Origin: a virus
IMG/VR virus record: IMGVR_UViG_3300002225_000008
Span: 1 to 37,012 of that record
Length of the DNA stretch: 37,012 bases
Reading direction: 5' to 3' (one strand)
Under the pieces are notes generated by a model that was given only the letters and a program-made list of their open reading frames with translations, ran no database searches and was not told the origin of the DNA. The position numbers and the translations under genes are program-made. How positions within the stretch are numbered: position 1 is the first letter of the stretch; the number at the start of each line of letters is the position of its first letter. This document shows, in pieces, positions 14,245-21,616 of this stretch.

Positions 14245-14276
14245 TGATATAATGATTGCGCACAACAGAGTTGTGC
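14245..14276 (+). promoter_or_regulatory. Extended -10 promoter with 5' hairpin for scaffold and capsid genes
   Basis: TGA-TATAAT (-10 at 14248-14253) without a clear -35; identical over 14 bp (TGATATAATGATTG) with the promoter near 6662. A perfect hairpin GCACAAC-aga-GTTGTGC (14260-14276) starts at the predicted transcript 5' end. It would boost scaffold and major capsid expression. Confidence 0.6.
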
Positions 14277-14311
14277 ATAATGAGGCTAACTGTTCCTAGG
14301 GGGAGCAAAAG

Positions 14312-14953
14312 ATGGAAATCACACCAGAAGTACAAGAGCTGTTAGATAAACAGAAGGCGGAGCTTACAGCTGCATTCAATGCTGAAACAGATGGATTAGT
14401 TAAAGCTAAGAATGATTTGCTAGCAGAAAAGAAGCTGGCACAGGAAGCTGAAGCGGCGGCTAAAACAATCGCTGAAAATGAAGCGCTTGATAAGGCTAAA
14501 GCCAATAAGGACGTTGATACTTTAACGCTCTCGTATGAAGAAAAGCTTCAAGGTTTGACTGCTCAACTAAACGAGTTAAACACTAAAAATTTAAATGCTG
14601 CAAAGAGTCAATTAGCTAATGACTTTGTTAACGAGCATGTTGTAAACGATGCGTTCAGTAGGCAAGCTATGGCCGAAGCTTACAAAGGGCGCATTGATAT
14701 CCGAGACGGTAAAACTGTTGTATTAGACCCACAAGGCAATCTAACAGCGTTATCAGTTGAAGATTTGAACAAAGAGTTTATCAGTGCGTCAATATATGGA
14801 AATCATATCGTGGGCACTAAAGCAACTGGAGGCGGGGCCGAAGGTAATAAAGGCGGTGGCAGAGCTGTTAGCCTTAAAGATATGACAGCAACACAGGAGG
14901 CAGCGTTTGCTAACGCTAATCCTGAAGCATACAAACAACTAATAGGTAATTAA
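14312..14953 (+). CDS. Capsid scaffolding protein
   Basis: 213 residues. The N-terminal half is a long charged coiled coil (QELLDKQKAELTAAF, AKNDLLAEKKLAQEAEAAAK, LQGLTAQLNELNTKNLNAAK). The C-terminal half has VNDAFSRQAMAEAYKGRIDI...KTVVLDPQGNLTALSVEDL, then the Gly-rich segment ATGGGAEGNKGGGRA and a helical end. This is the standard layout of phage scaffold proteins encoded right before the major capsid gene. The GGGASA start (GGGGGAGC) gives a strong ribosome site. It guides prohead assembly and leaves before packaging. Confidence 0.82.
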   Translation: MEITPEVQELLDKQKAELTAAFNAETDGLVKAKNDLLAEKKLAQEAEAAAKTIAENEALDKAKANKDVDTLTLSYEEKLQGLTAQLNELNTKNLNAAKSQLANDFVNEHVVNDAFSRQAMAEAYKGRIDIRDGKTVVLDPQGNLTALSVEDLNKEFISASIYGNHIVGTKATGGGAEGNKGGGRAVSLKDMTATQEAAFANANPEAYKQLIGN

Positions 14954-14957
14954 AATT

Positions 14958-15965
14958 ATGGCTACCGTACAAATTTCTGACATCTACAACCCGCTAACGT
15001 TTGCTCGCCGTGAGCAAGAGGCTCAAATTGAGCTTAACGCATTCTTAGCATCTGGTATCATCGTTCAAGACCCGCGAGTAAGCGACCAAGCTTCAGTTGG
15101 TGGTAACAAGGGCGAAATGCCTTTCTTCAAGCCTCTAGGAACTCCAGAGCCTAACTACTCTAATGACGTTCCCGCAGACACTTCAACACCAAACAAGATT
15201 ACATCTGCAAAGATGGAGTGGCGATTAGCAAGTTTAAACCAGTCTTGGTCTACAATGGATCTCGCTGTTGATTTGGCGCTAGAAGATCCAGTTCAAGCTA
15301 TTACAGGTCGAATTGGTAAGTATTGGGCAACAACTGAAGAGCGCCGACTTATTCAATCGTCTCTAGGTGTACTTGCTGATAACGTTGCTAACGATGCTGG
15401 CGACATGGTTGTTAATATTGCAACTGATGCAACTGGAGCGCCTACAGCAGCGGAGCTAATTAGTGCTGACGCATTGATTGACGCAGAGCAAACAGCGGGT
15501 GACCACCAAGGTGGGTTTACAGCTATCGCGATGCACTCAGTTGTTTACTCAAACTTACGTAAGCAGCAGTTGATTGACTTCGTCCGAGATGCTGACAACA
15601 ACACAATGTTTGCTACCTATGGCGGTAAGCGCGTAGTTGTTGACGACTCATTGCCAGCTGTTCCAGGCACAAACCGAGTGACATACACTACTGTATTGTT
15701 TGGTTCTGGCGCTTGGATTATGGGCAACGGTCGAGTTAAGACTCCATCAGAAATGGATCGCAAGCCTGAGAATGGCAACGGCGGCGGTGAGGAGCTTCTT
15801 TATTCTCGCAGAGCTGAGATTATCCATCCGCTAGGCTTTAGCTTCACATCTGCATCCGTGGCAGGCCAATCAGCTACACTTGCTGAGCTTGCTAACGCTG
15901 CTAACTGGGATCGCGTTTGGGAGCGAAAGAACGTGCCATTAGCTTATCTACAAACCAACGGATAA
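14958..15965 (+). CDS. Major capsid protein
   Basis: 335 residues immediately after the scaffold gene. The start MATVQISDIYNPLTFARREQE with IELNAFLASGII, and later WSTMDLAVDLALEDPVQAI, HSVVYSNLRKQQLIDFV and GGKRVVVDDSLPAVPG...VLFGSGAWIMG, follow the HK97-fold coat pattern of this group: N-arm, E-loop region, A domain. The -VVVDDSLP- strand is especially typical. Codon use looks more optimised than neighbours (many CGT/CGC and AAC). It builds the icosahedral shell. Confidence 0.9.
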   Translation: MATVQISDIYNPLTFARREQEAQIELNAFLASGIIVQDPRVSDQASVGGNKGEMPFFKPLGTPEPNYSNDVPADTSTPNKITSAKMEWRLASLNQSWSTMDLAVDLALEDPVQAITGRIGKYWATTEERRLIQSSLGVLADNVANDAGDMVVNIATDATGAPTAAELISADALIDAEQTAGDHQGGFTAIAMHSVVYSNLRKQQLIDFVRDADNNTMFATYGGKRVVVDDSLPAVPGTNRVTYTTVLFGSGAWIMGNGRVKTPSEMDRKPENGNGGGEELLYSRRAEIIHPLGFSFTSASVAGQSATLAELANAANWDRVWERKNVPLAYLQTNG

Positions 15966-15971
15966 TTAATT

Positions 15972-16151
15972 ATGGCTAAGAAAGAGTTATCAATTGATGA
16001 GCACAACAAAGCCGTTGCTGAAAAGGTTTCAAAACTTAAGGCTGAGCTTAAAGAGGCTAAGCTAGAGTTTAAATCTGAGGCGTGCAAGCCGCAAGCGACA
16101 CTAGCAGAGTGCAATGCTTTAATTGCAAAGCATAGGCTAATGAAGAAATAA
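15972..16151 (+). CDS. 59-residue helical protein downstream of capsid gene
   Basis: MAKKELSIDEHNKAVAEKVSKL... One long charged helix (KLKAELKEAKLEFKSEACK) is followed by a short helix ALIAKHRLMKK. It starts six bases after the capsid stop, before the terminator at 16166. No family recognised; possibly a minor virion or assembly factor. Confidence 0.6.
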   Translation: MAKKELSIDEHNKAVAEKVSKLKAELKEAKLEFKSEACKPQATLAECNALIAKHRLMKK

Positions 16152-16165
16152 GCCCGACAAGCTGA

Positions 16166-16196
16166 CAAAAACCCACTTTAACAGGTGGGTTTTTTA
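16166..16196 (+). terminator. Rho-independent terminator after the capsid unit
   Basis: AAAAACCCAC (16167-16176) and GTGGGTTTTT, with loop of about eight bases, followed by a long T-run to 16195. It would reduce transcription into the tail genes. Confidence 0.85.
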
Positions 16197-16213
16197 TTTC
16201 CTGTGATTTAAGT

Positions 16214-16310
16214 TATACTAACAAGGTGAAAGAATTGAGGGCTTTCACACGTTAACAGGCCTGTTAGCACCTCTTACCCTCAAGTTATACCCTCAAGCCC
16301 CTTCGGGGGT
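16214..16310 (+). promoter_or_regulatory. Promoter and highly structured leader of the decoration-like gene
   Basis: -10 TATACT (16214-16219). The leader contains: stem GTGAAAG/CTTTCAC (16226-16232 with 16242-16248); palindrome TAACAGGCCTGTTA (16253-16266); a 10-bp direct repeat TACCCTCAAG at 16275-16284 and 16288-16297; and CCCC-ttc-GGGG near 16298-16308 without a T-run. The loop of the first stem holds TTGAGGG (16235-16241), complementary to CCCTCAA in both repeat copies, so alternative pairings are possible. Confidence 0.5.
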
Positions 16311-16331
16311 TAATCCCTCTGAGAATGTTTT

Positions 16332-16913
16332 ATGCCAACAAAAAATGATTATTTAAGAGTGCTTACCACCGATATCCTACCTGATGGAATATCCGAAGGC
16401 TTTAGAGCTTTGACGGTTCAGTCATACGTTGAAGCAAACTCTAAAAATGGAGTTCAGCACGAAGGATCTGTTTTACTTACTGCTGTACCTGGAGCTGGAA
16501 CCAATGACACTATATTTTTAACTGGCTCACTACCTGTTTCTTTAAAGGGTAGGGTTATTAGCTACTCAGGTGAGGGAGTCACGGGTGAGATATTTAGTGG
16601 GGCTACTTACACTGGAGGAACTGAAGCAGCTTACCAGAACGCATCAGACATAAATCCAGTTGAAGGCGAGGCTAAAATTATAGTCGGGGCGTCAATAGTG
16701 ACCGATGGCTTTCTAGCGTTCGCCCCTGTTTACTCACTTGGTAATAAGTCAAATCAAGGTCAAGGCTCAACCTCTTCTGTGTTGGGTGCAGAGAGATTGC
16801 TCAAACCTAACACCGCTTACCTTTTGCGATTAACGTCTTTGGATGCTTCTGCGCAGGATATATCAAGTTATCTTAGCTGGTATGAAGGGGGTTTGGATTT
16901 ACCACAACCCTAA
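16332..16913 (+). CDS. Putative virion structural protein (head decoration or fiber type)
   Basis: 193 residues, beta-rich with no long helices: GSVLLTAVPGAGTNDTIFLTGSLPVSLKGRVI, EAKIIVGASIVTDGFLAFAPVYSLG and the end PNTAYLLRLTSLDASAQDISSYLSWYEGGLDLP. The LSWYEG-type C-terminus is typical of small structural proteins encoded just after the capsid gene in several phage groups. Own promoter and leader upstream, bidirectional terminator downstream. I infer a capsid decoration role from position and composition; not proven. Confidence 0.6.
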   Translation: MPTKNDYLRVLTTDILPDGISEGFRALTVQSYVEANSKNGVQHEGSVLLTAVPGAGTNDTIFLTGSLPVSLKGRVISYSGEGVTGEIFSGATYTGGTEAAYQNASDINPVEGEAKIIVGASIVTDGFLAFAPVYSLGNKSNQGQGSTSSVLGAERLLKPNTAYLLRLTSLDASAQDISSYLSWYEGGLDLPQP

Positions 16914-16915
16914 AT

Positions 16916-16943
16916 AAAAAGGCCTCTTAATTGAGGTCTTTTT
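16916..16943. terminator. Bidirectional terminator
   Basis: AAAAAGGCCTC-ttaatt-GAGGTCTTTTT: 11-bp stem with A-run on one side and T-run on the other. It serves the rightward decoration-like gene and the leftward cassette, whose last gene stops at 16947. Confidence 0.85.
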
Positions 16944-16946
16944 GGT

Positions 16947-17153
16947 TTACTTTAAAGAAAGGTATGCATCCTGATAGCTTTCATAGGTGAACTCTATAAA
17001 AGCTATTGAGTATGAAGACACAAACTTGCCACCGCTCTTCTTATCCTCTATAGCGTCCATTGCCAAAACTTGCCAGTCATCATCGCCACACACCTGAGGC
17101 TCTGATGATATTTGCATAACTTTATTGCCATGATTAAAATAAAGACCTTTCAT
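16947..17153 (-). CDS. 68-residue protein of unknown function
   Basis: MKGLYFNHGNKVMQISSEPQ... from the ATG at 17153. Beta-rich with several aromatic residues; end IEFTYESYQDAYLSLK. Last gene of a three-gene reverse-strand cassette inserted among rightward virion genes. No family recognised. Confidence 0.65.
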   Translation of the reverse strand: MKGLYFNHGNKVMQISSEPQVCGDDDWQVLAMDAIEDKKSGGKFVSSYSIAFIEFTYESYQDAYLSLK

Positions 17154-17155
17154 AC

Positions 17156-17320
17156 CTAACACCCCGTAAATACTGGCAAACTTGCCACCTTCTTAACATT
17201 AACCACTCTATCTTTCTTGTTGTTATCAGCAGCGATAACCCACATAGAGCGATGACCTTGCTTGCTTCGGCACTTTGCCAAATCTGCGTTTACGCTATCT
17301 GTACCTGTGTATGATTCCAT
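17156..17320 (-). CDS. 54-residue basic protein of unknown function
   Basis: MESYTGTDSVNADLAKCRSKQ... ends ...KKVASLPVFTGC. It lies between the other two cassette genes with spacings of 1-2 bases. Basic overall, two Cys far apart. No family recognised. The weak ribosome site implies translation coupled to the upstream zinc-ribbon gene. Confidence 0.55.
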   Translation of the reverse strand: MESYTGTDSVNADLAKCRSKQGHRSMWVIAADNNKKDRVVNVKKVASLPVFTGC

Positions 17321-17321
17321 T

Positions 17322-17480
17322 TTATTTAGATTCTCCGCATTCGCAGCGATCTACCATTATCTGTAGGTCGCCGTAGCTGTCAGAGTTTAGGATAAATTCA
17401 AGCTCCTCGCCACATTCCTGACATTTCACGTAATCAACTTGAATCTCAAGCTTCTTCTCAACTTCAACTGTATTACTCAC
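17322..17480 (-). CDS. 52-residue zinc-ribbon-like protein (GTG start)
   Basis: GTG at 17480 with AAGGAG upstream. The product MSNTVEVEKKLEIQVDYVKC... has Cys pairs CQEC (20-23) and CEC (46-48), fitting a small zinc ribbon with an acidic end. Such proteins often bind nucleic acid or act as adaptors. It is the first gene of the reverse-strand cassette, directly behind promoter copy D. Confidence 0.6.
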   Translation of the reverse strand: MSNTVEVEKKLEIQVDYVKCQECGEELEFILNSDSYGDLQIMVDRCECGESK

Positions 17481-17508
17481 GGCAATCACTCCTTATTAAT
17501 TTACACAC

Positions 17509-17547
17509 ACTATAACGCCAAACTTTCGTTTCACTGCTCCGACCAGT
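17509..17547 (-). promoter_or_regulatory. Repeat-type promoter, copy D
   Basis: Minus-strand ACTGGTCGGAGCAGT at 17533-17547, 18 nt, then TATAGT at 17509-17514, the best -10 of the family. On the plus strand a TATACT (17557-17562) ten bases beyond the repeat could serve the connector gene at 17589, so the element may control two divergent promoters. Confidence 0.75.
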
Positions 17548-17588
17548 ACAATATGGTATACTGAACAAAACTTAAACGAGGCTTAGAG

Positions 17589-18104
17589 ATGGCTGTAACA
17601 CTTATACTGGAAACAGGCCAGGGCGAAGAAAACGCCAACACCTATATTCTGCTTGCTGATGCTCGAACTCTTGCCGAGCAGTTTAACTGGGCGCTTCCAA
17701 CTGATGACGAGGAAGCCAATCAAGCGTTGATTAATGGGTTCTACTACCTTAATACGCTAGAAGGTCAGATGTGCGGTGAGAGGACGTGGGAAGATCAAGA
17801 AGGAGCGTTTCCTAGGTCGGGATGCTATTGCGGTCCGTTCCTCATTAGTGAAACAGGAATCAAGAAAGAAGTTAAACAGGCTCAAGTTAGAGCTGCAGTA
17901 ACTTATGGCGCTGGAACTGATGTCAATCCAGACAATGACGGCAAGAATATAGCATCTGAAGCTGTGAGCGGTGCGGTAAGTGTATCTTACTTCAACAATG
18001 GTAAAACTGGCGGCTCAGTTAAAATAACTGAAGCTGAGGCGTTTCTGCAGCGTTGCTACTTAACTGGCAATTCAGCGTATAACTTTAGAACCCAGCGAGG
18101 CTAA
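17589..18104 (+). CDS. Head-tail connector, DnaT-like ssDNA-binding domain family
   Basis: 171 residues. The pattern NANTYILLADARTLAEQFNW, ALINGFYYLNTLEGQMCGERTWEDQEGAFPRSG and VKQAQVRAAVTYGAG is that of the DnaT-like family annotated in phages between capsid and tail genes, where it acts as an adaptor ring protein. The helical core is about 20-115; the C-terminal part (SGAVSVSYFNNGK..., about 119-150) is a beta extension. Position supports the connector role rather than replication. Confidence 0.75.
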   Translation: MAVTLILETGQGEENANTYILLADARTLAEQFNWALPTDDEEANQALINGFYYLNTLEGQMCGERTWEDQEGAFPRSGCYCGPFLISETGIKKEVKQAQVRAAVTYGAGTDVNPDNDGKNIASEAVSGAVSVSYFNNGKTGGSVKITEAEAFLQRCYLTGNSAYNFRTQRG

Positions 18105-18106
18105 TC

Positions 18107-18466
18107 ATGGCATTAGACCTATCAGCCACAGCAACCAGACTACTGAGAAAGCTAGCGGCTACATCTGAAAGCGGCTTTCTAGTTAGGCGTAGAGTTGTTG
18201 GTGGCGGTTACGATCCAATTAACGGTGATATACCTGGCACTAATGAGGACACAGGCTTAAACGGTGCAGCCCTGAAAAACATTCAAGGGCTAATACCTGA
18301 TAGTAGAATAATAGTAGACGCCCAACCGATAGTAATTGATAACAAGGTTGAAGTGCTTACTGACGATTCTATATTGGTTGGCGGTGTTGGTAAGTCGGTA
18401 TTGCAAGTGGATACTATTAACCACGCTGGTACTGTTCAGGCTTATATTATACAGGTGAGTATATGA
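18107..18466 (+). CDS. Putative head closure / head-tail joining protein
   Basis: 119 residues, two bases after the connector. Beta-rich: GFLVRRRVVGGGYDPINGDI, DSRIIVDAQPIVIDNKVEVLTDDSILVGGV and a C-terminal strand QAYIIQVSI. Size and position match the head-closure (stopper) proteins. Its stop overlaps the next ATG. No specific family motif is certain. Confidence 0.6.
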   Translation: MALDLSATATRLLRKLAATSESGFLVRRRVVGGGYDPINGDIPGTNEDTGLNGAALKNIQGLIPDSRIIVDAQPIVIDNKVEVLTDDSILVGGVGKSVLQVDTINHAGTVQAYIIQVSI

Positions 18467-18624
18467 CTAAAAGAACTATCAAGATGTCTGACGATTACTT
18501 TCAGGCGGTTTGCGATGCGATTGGATTCAGCCCGCAAGGTATAACAAGGCTAGCTGTTGAGCTTGAGGTTGGAGCTCCTATAGTTGTTCACGAGTCTAGG
18601 CATCTTACTGACGAGGAAGATTAA
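18463..18624 (+). CDS. 53-residue protein of unknown function in the connector operon
   Basis: MTKRTIKMSDDYFQAVCDAI... ends ...VHESRHLTDEED. Coupled at both ends (ATGA upstream; TAATG downstream). Acidic end, probable small alpha/beta fold. No family recognised. Confidence 0.65.
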   Translation: MTKRTIKMSDDYFQAVCDAIGFSPQGITRLAVELEVGAPIVVHESRHLTDEED

Positions 18625-19070
18625 TGTCATTCGATAAAGAGCTACAGAAAGCATCTGAGCGCACAATTGAGCATGTTCAGAACGTGTATCGAGCTAGCGC
18701 GTTCAAAGTGTGGTCTGAAGTAATTTATGCTTGGCCTGTCGGAAATAAATCTCTCTGGAAAAACCCACAGTCTGCACCTCCTTCATACACAGGCGGCTCA
18801 AGTAGAGCTAACTGGTTTGTTACCGTTAGAAGCCCATCAACGCAATACAACCAAAGCAACATAGATAAAAATGGCGCTAAAACGGTTAAGCGTGGCGCTG
18901 ACAAGATATTAAACGCAAAAGACCCTACTACATTCTTTTTCACTAATAACGCCGTATATGCGCGTAGAATTGAATATAATGGTTGGTCTACACAATTACC
19001 CGCTGGCACGGTCAGAAGCATTGCAAATCGATTTAGCCAATACGTAAAGCAAAATGAGAACGTGAGATAA
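18624..19070 (+). CDS. Tail completion / neck protein, HK97 gp10-like
   Basis: 148 residues. An N-terminal helix (FDKELQKASERTIEHVQNVYRASAFKVW) is followed by VIYAWPVGNKSLWKNPQSAPPSYTGGSSRANWFVTV and ends VYARRIEYNGWSTQLPAGTVRSIANRFSQYV. The -YARRIEYNGWS-.P.G.- block is highly typical of HK97 gp10-like neck proteins. It completes the tail end that docks to the head. Confidence 0.75.
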   Translation: MSFDKELQKASERTIEHVQNVYRASAFKVWSEVIYAWPVGNKSLWKNPQSAPPSYTGGSSRANWFVTVRSPSTQYNQSNIDKNGAKTVKRGADKILNAKDPTTFFFTNNAVYARRIEYNGWSTQLPAGTVRSIANRFSQYVKQNENVR

Positions 19071-19073
19071 ATT

Positions 19074-19475
19074 ATGTTCAATGAAAGAAGCGCATTAATT
19101 CAAGAGTGGCTAAATAATTCAGAATTTGGATTAACCACTGCCTACCCTAACAAAAAGTTTACCCCAGTTAGCGGCCAGTCATTTGCAGAGCTTACATTTC
19201 TTGGTGTTGCCGAAACACCTCTAGAGATAGGCGATACACCTACAAATATAAATGACGCAATCTTCCAGATATTGCTAAAGTACCCAGTAGAAAAAGGGGA
19301 TCAAGATGCCATTAAAAAGTCTGATGAAATCAAGCAGAAGTATAAGCGCGGAGTCAGATTGAGTTATGGCGGCGACACTGTAGACATTCTAACTGTTGAT
19401 TTCGGTACTGGATTCAATAGTGATGGCTGGTTTGCGCTTCCTATTTCGGTTAACTGGAGAGCTTACGTTTGCTAG
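19074..19475 (+). CDS. Tail terminator protein (DUF4128-like)
   Basis: 133 residues. ERSALIQEWLNNSEFGLTTAYPNKKFTPVSGQSFAELTFLG followed by FQILLKYPVEKGDQDAIKKSDEIKQKYKRG and SDGWFALPISVNWRAYV matches the DUF4128 fold, the ring that caps the tail tube. It lies directly between neck and tube genes. Its C-terminus overlaps a small TTG-started frame. Confidence 0.72.
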   Translation: MFNERSALIQEWLNNSEFGLTTAYPNKKFTPVSGQSFAELTFLGVAETPLEIGDTPTNINDAIFQILLKYPVEKGDQDAIKKSDEIKQKYKRGVRLSYGGDTVDILTVDFGTGFNSDGWFALPISVNWRAYVC

Positions 19476-19600
19476 GTGATTATACGATTAACCCTTGGGC
19501 TGGGATTGTCACCGATAGGCTAGCAATGCTTATCGGTGATCAGCTGTTTTACGTGAATGAAGAGACGGGCGATCTAGACGAGTTTGTTATTGTTCACTAG
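19469..19600 (+). CDS. 43-residue protein with TTG start
   Basis: TTG at 19469 inside the stop region of the tail terminator, with GGAGA eight bases upstream. The product MLGDYTINPWAGIVTDRLAM... ends ...TGDLDEFVIVH. The same direction and tight overlap suggest a translated small virion or assembly gene. Its stop overlaps the convergent stop of the next reverse gene at a CTAG. Confidence 0.45.
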   Translation: MLGDYTINPWAGIVTDRLAMLIGDQLFYVNEETGDLDEFVIVH

Positions 19601-19785
19601 TCATGCGATGAGGATATAACCTTAACTGATTCCAGTTTAGAGCCAATATCCCCATTGATTTCACGATAGTTAACAATATCAATCTCAATTCCCGTTACTT
19701 TACTTGATGAGTTATTAGCGGCAACAATGCGATTAATAATATTCTCAAGGTCAATCTTTAAATCTCTTACTTCTGAATTAGCCAT
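19597..19785 (-). CDS. 62-residue protein of unknown function, reverse orientation
   Basis: MANSEVRDLKIDLENIINRI... with a strong AGGAGG site. Helical N-terminus, beta-like end (KVTGIEIDIVNYREINGDIG). It stands alone on the minus strand within the virion operon, an isolated accessory gene similar to the reverse cassette at 16947-17480. No family recognised. Confidence 0.6.
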   Translation of the reverse strand: MANSEVRDLKIDLENIINRIVAANNSSSKVTGIEIDIVNYREINGDIGSKLESVKVISSSHD

Positions 19786-19832
19786 AAATCCTCCTTATTT
19801 AAAACCCAACATTACCACACAATATCAAGCTA

Positions 19833-19863
19833 ACTGGTCGGAGCAGTCATTAGGTGTTAAAAT
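19833..19863 (+). promoter_or_regulatory. Repeat-type element, copy E
   Basis: ACTGGTCGGAGCAGT at 19833-19847, preceded by AAGCTA exactly as in copy B. The 18-nt position does not hold a -10 here; instead TAAAAT at 19858-19863 is ten bases after the repeat. It precedes the tail tube gene (ATG 19899). Confidence 0.55.
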
Positions 19864-19898
19864 GTTGTGGAATCGATTCAAACAAAGAGAGATATAAC

Positions 19899-21068
19899 AT
19901 GACATGTCAAAATCCAGCATCGGGGAATAAATTCAAAGTTTATAAAACTCCTGAGCTAACCTGTAACGTGCTTCCAGATAATCCAGTGTGGACGCCTATC
20001 CGTGAAACTAGTGGTTTTTTTACACTGGGAGTTGATAGCGCCACAGTAAAAGAGCTTAACGGTAAGCGCGATATTACTGGCTTCATCCGAGGGAGAGAAA
20101 CGCCAGCAGGTGAAATCGCAACTGCAATGTCAATCGGATCACACGATGATATTTTTCAAAGCGCACTGCAGGGAACTTGGTCTGCTGGCTCAAAAATCAC
20201 TGGCCTGACTGTTGATGTTGACGCTACAGCAAAAACATTCACTGATGCAGCAGCTACCTTTGTTACCTCTGGAGTTACTGTTGGGCAGCTAGTTAGATTT
20301 GACGGGTTAACTGGTGACAACTCTAAACCTTCAATTGTAACAGCGGTTACTGAAACGGTAATAACTTCTAGCAATGCTGTATGGCTATCTAATGAGGCTG
20401 GAGTATCTACAGACCTAACTACAGGTGATGCGCTTAAAGTTGGCACTACTCGCCGAACTGACTCTATTATGGGTGTTATAGATATTGGCTCTGGTCAGTT
20501 TGAATATCATATTATCACCGGTGTTGAGTTTCATGATTATTCAGGTAGTGTTGCATTAAACTCTGCTATTGAAATGACGCACACAGGCACAGGCCGAACA
20601 TACCTTGAAGTAACTAAAGTTGAGCCAGCAGGTTCAACTTACAACGTTGCTACAACCACCAAGCCATTAAGTGACTTAGATTGCCGCGTGTTTACTGATG
20701 GCGCTCCGACTCGACTAGCAACCAGTTTAGAGCTTGGGTTTACAGGCAACGTTACTCCAGGTGGTGAGCTTGGCGTGAATGGCGTTGCTTACATGGACTA
20801 TGGTGAAGCATCTAACACTTTATCTGTAGGTTCTGCATACATTGACGCCACAGAGTTTAATAAATTCCGTAACGGTGATGTTTCTACTGTATCGGCTATC
20901 ATAGGTAACAATGAGGGGTCAATGTCTTGGACTTGGCATCAATCAAACTACCTAAATGCTGGCCCTGTAATTGAAGGTCCTGCAGCCATCACCGAAACAT
21001 TAGAGTTTCAACCAATCTACAACCAAGCAGAAGATACATCGCTAACTATTCAGCGTATTATCTACTAA
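19899..21068 (+). CDS. Major tail tube protein (Phage_tube_2-like)
   Basis: 389 residues from the ATG at 19899 (AGAGAGA upstream). The start FKVYKTPELTCNVLPDNPVWTPIRETSG with ELNGKRDITGFIRGRETPAGEIATAMS, and the end SMSWTWHQSNYLNAGPVIEGPAAITETLEFQPIYN, match the tube protein family of siphoviruses. Residues about 95-190 (KTFTDAAATFVTSGVTVGQLVRFDG) look like an inserted immunoglobulin-like or repeat domain, making it longer than simple tube proteins. Many copies stack to form the tail tube. Confidence 0.82.
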   Translation: MTCQNPASGNKFKVYKTPELTCNVLPDNPVWTPIRETSGFFTLGVDSATVKELNGKRDITGFIRGRETPAGEIATAMSIGSHDDIFQSALQGTWSAGSKITGLTVDVDATAKTFTDAAATFVTSGVTVGQLVRFDGLTGDNSKPSIVTAVTETVITSSNAVWLSNEAGVSTDLTTGDALKVGTTRRTDSIMGVIDIGSGQFEYHIITGVEFHDYSGSVALNSAIEMTHTGTGRTYLEVTKVEPAGSTYNVATTTKPLSDLDCRVFTDGAPTRLATSLELGFTGNVTPGGELGVNGVAYMDYGEASNTLSVGSAYIDATEFNKFRNGDVSTVSAIIGNNEGSMSWTWHQSNYLNAGPVIEGPAAITETLEFQPIYNQAEDTSLTIQRIIY

Positions 21069-21157
21069 AGTTTATGGCGACCGTGAAAGCGGGTGGTGAT
21101 GAGTGGCCTCAATCACCTTTACGCCAACCCCTTGAGGCTAAACTATGAGGCCAAATC

Positions 21158-21616
21158 ATGAACCTAGATGACATTTTAAACACAGAAGACTTTACCACTC
21201 ACGATGTTTCGATTGAGGTTAAGGGCGGAGTTATCACTCTGCAAGTAACCGATAAGTTCACTTCAGCATGGAATATCGCACAGCTTAATTTCAATCGCGC
21301 GCAATCTAAAGTGTATATGCAAGCCCCAAAGGACAAAGATGAGCAAGTTAAATTCTTTGATTCTGGTGAGTTTGCCAAGCTTATTAAGCCTGCTGAGCAT
21401 CAGTTATATGCTTCTCTTGTTACAGGCTGGAGCCTAGAAACTGAATTAACGCAAGAAGGTGTTGCTAAGTTGTTTGACGCATACCCAATCGTTGCACCTT
21501 CAATCGATAGCCACTTAAATGTGATCGCTCATAAGCGTGATGCTGAAAAAAAAAGCTTATTGAAGCAGTCCAATACCGATTCCAGCGAGAAAAACAAGGC
21601 AGAACAAAAAACGTAA
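21158..21616 (+). CDS. Tail assembly chaperone G
   Basis: 152 residues. Beta-rich start VSIEVKGGVITLQVTDKFTSAWNIAQLNFNRAQSK and a helical second half (ELTQEGVAKLFDAYPIVAPSIDSHLNVIAHK). It lies between tube and tape measure, as lambda gpG. The C-terminal 20 residues (after the A9 run at 21546-21554) are low-complexity and would be replaced in the frameshift product. It should bind the tape measure during tail assembly. Confidence 0.8.
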   Translation: MNLDDILNTEDFTTHDVSIEVKGGVITLQVTDKFTSAWNIAQLNFNRAQSKVYMQAPKDKDEQVKFFDSGEFAKLIKPAEHQLYASLVTGWSLETELTQEGVAKLFDAYPIVAPSIDSHLNVIAHKRDAEKKSLLKQSNTDSSEKNKAEQKT

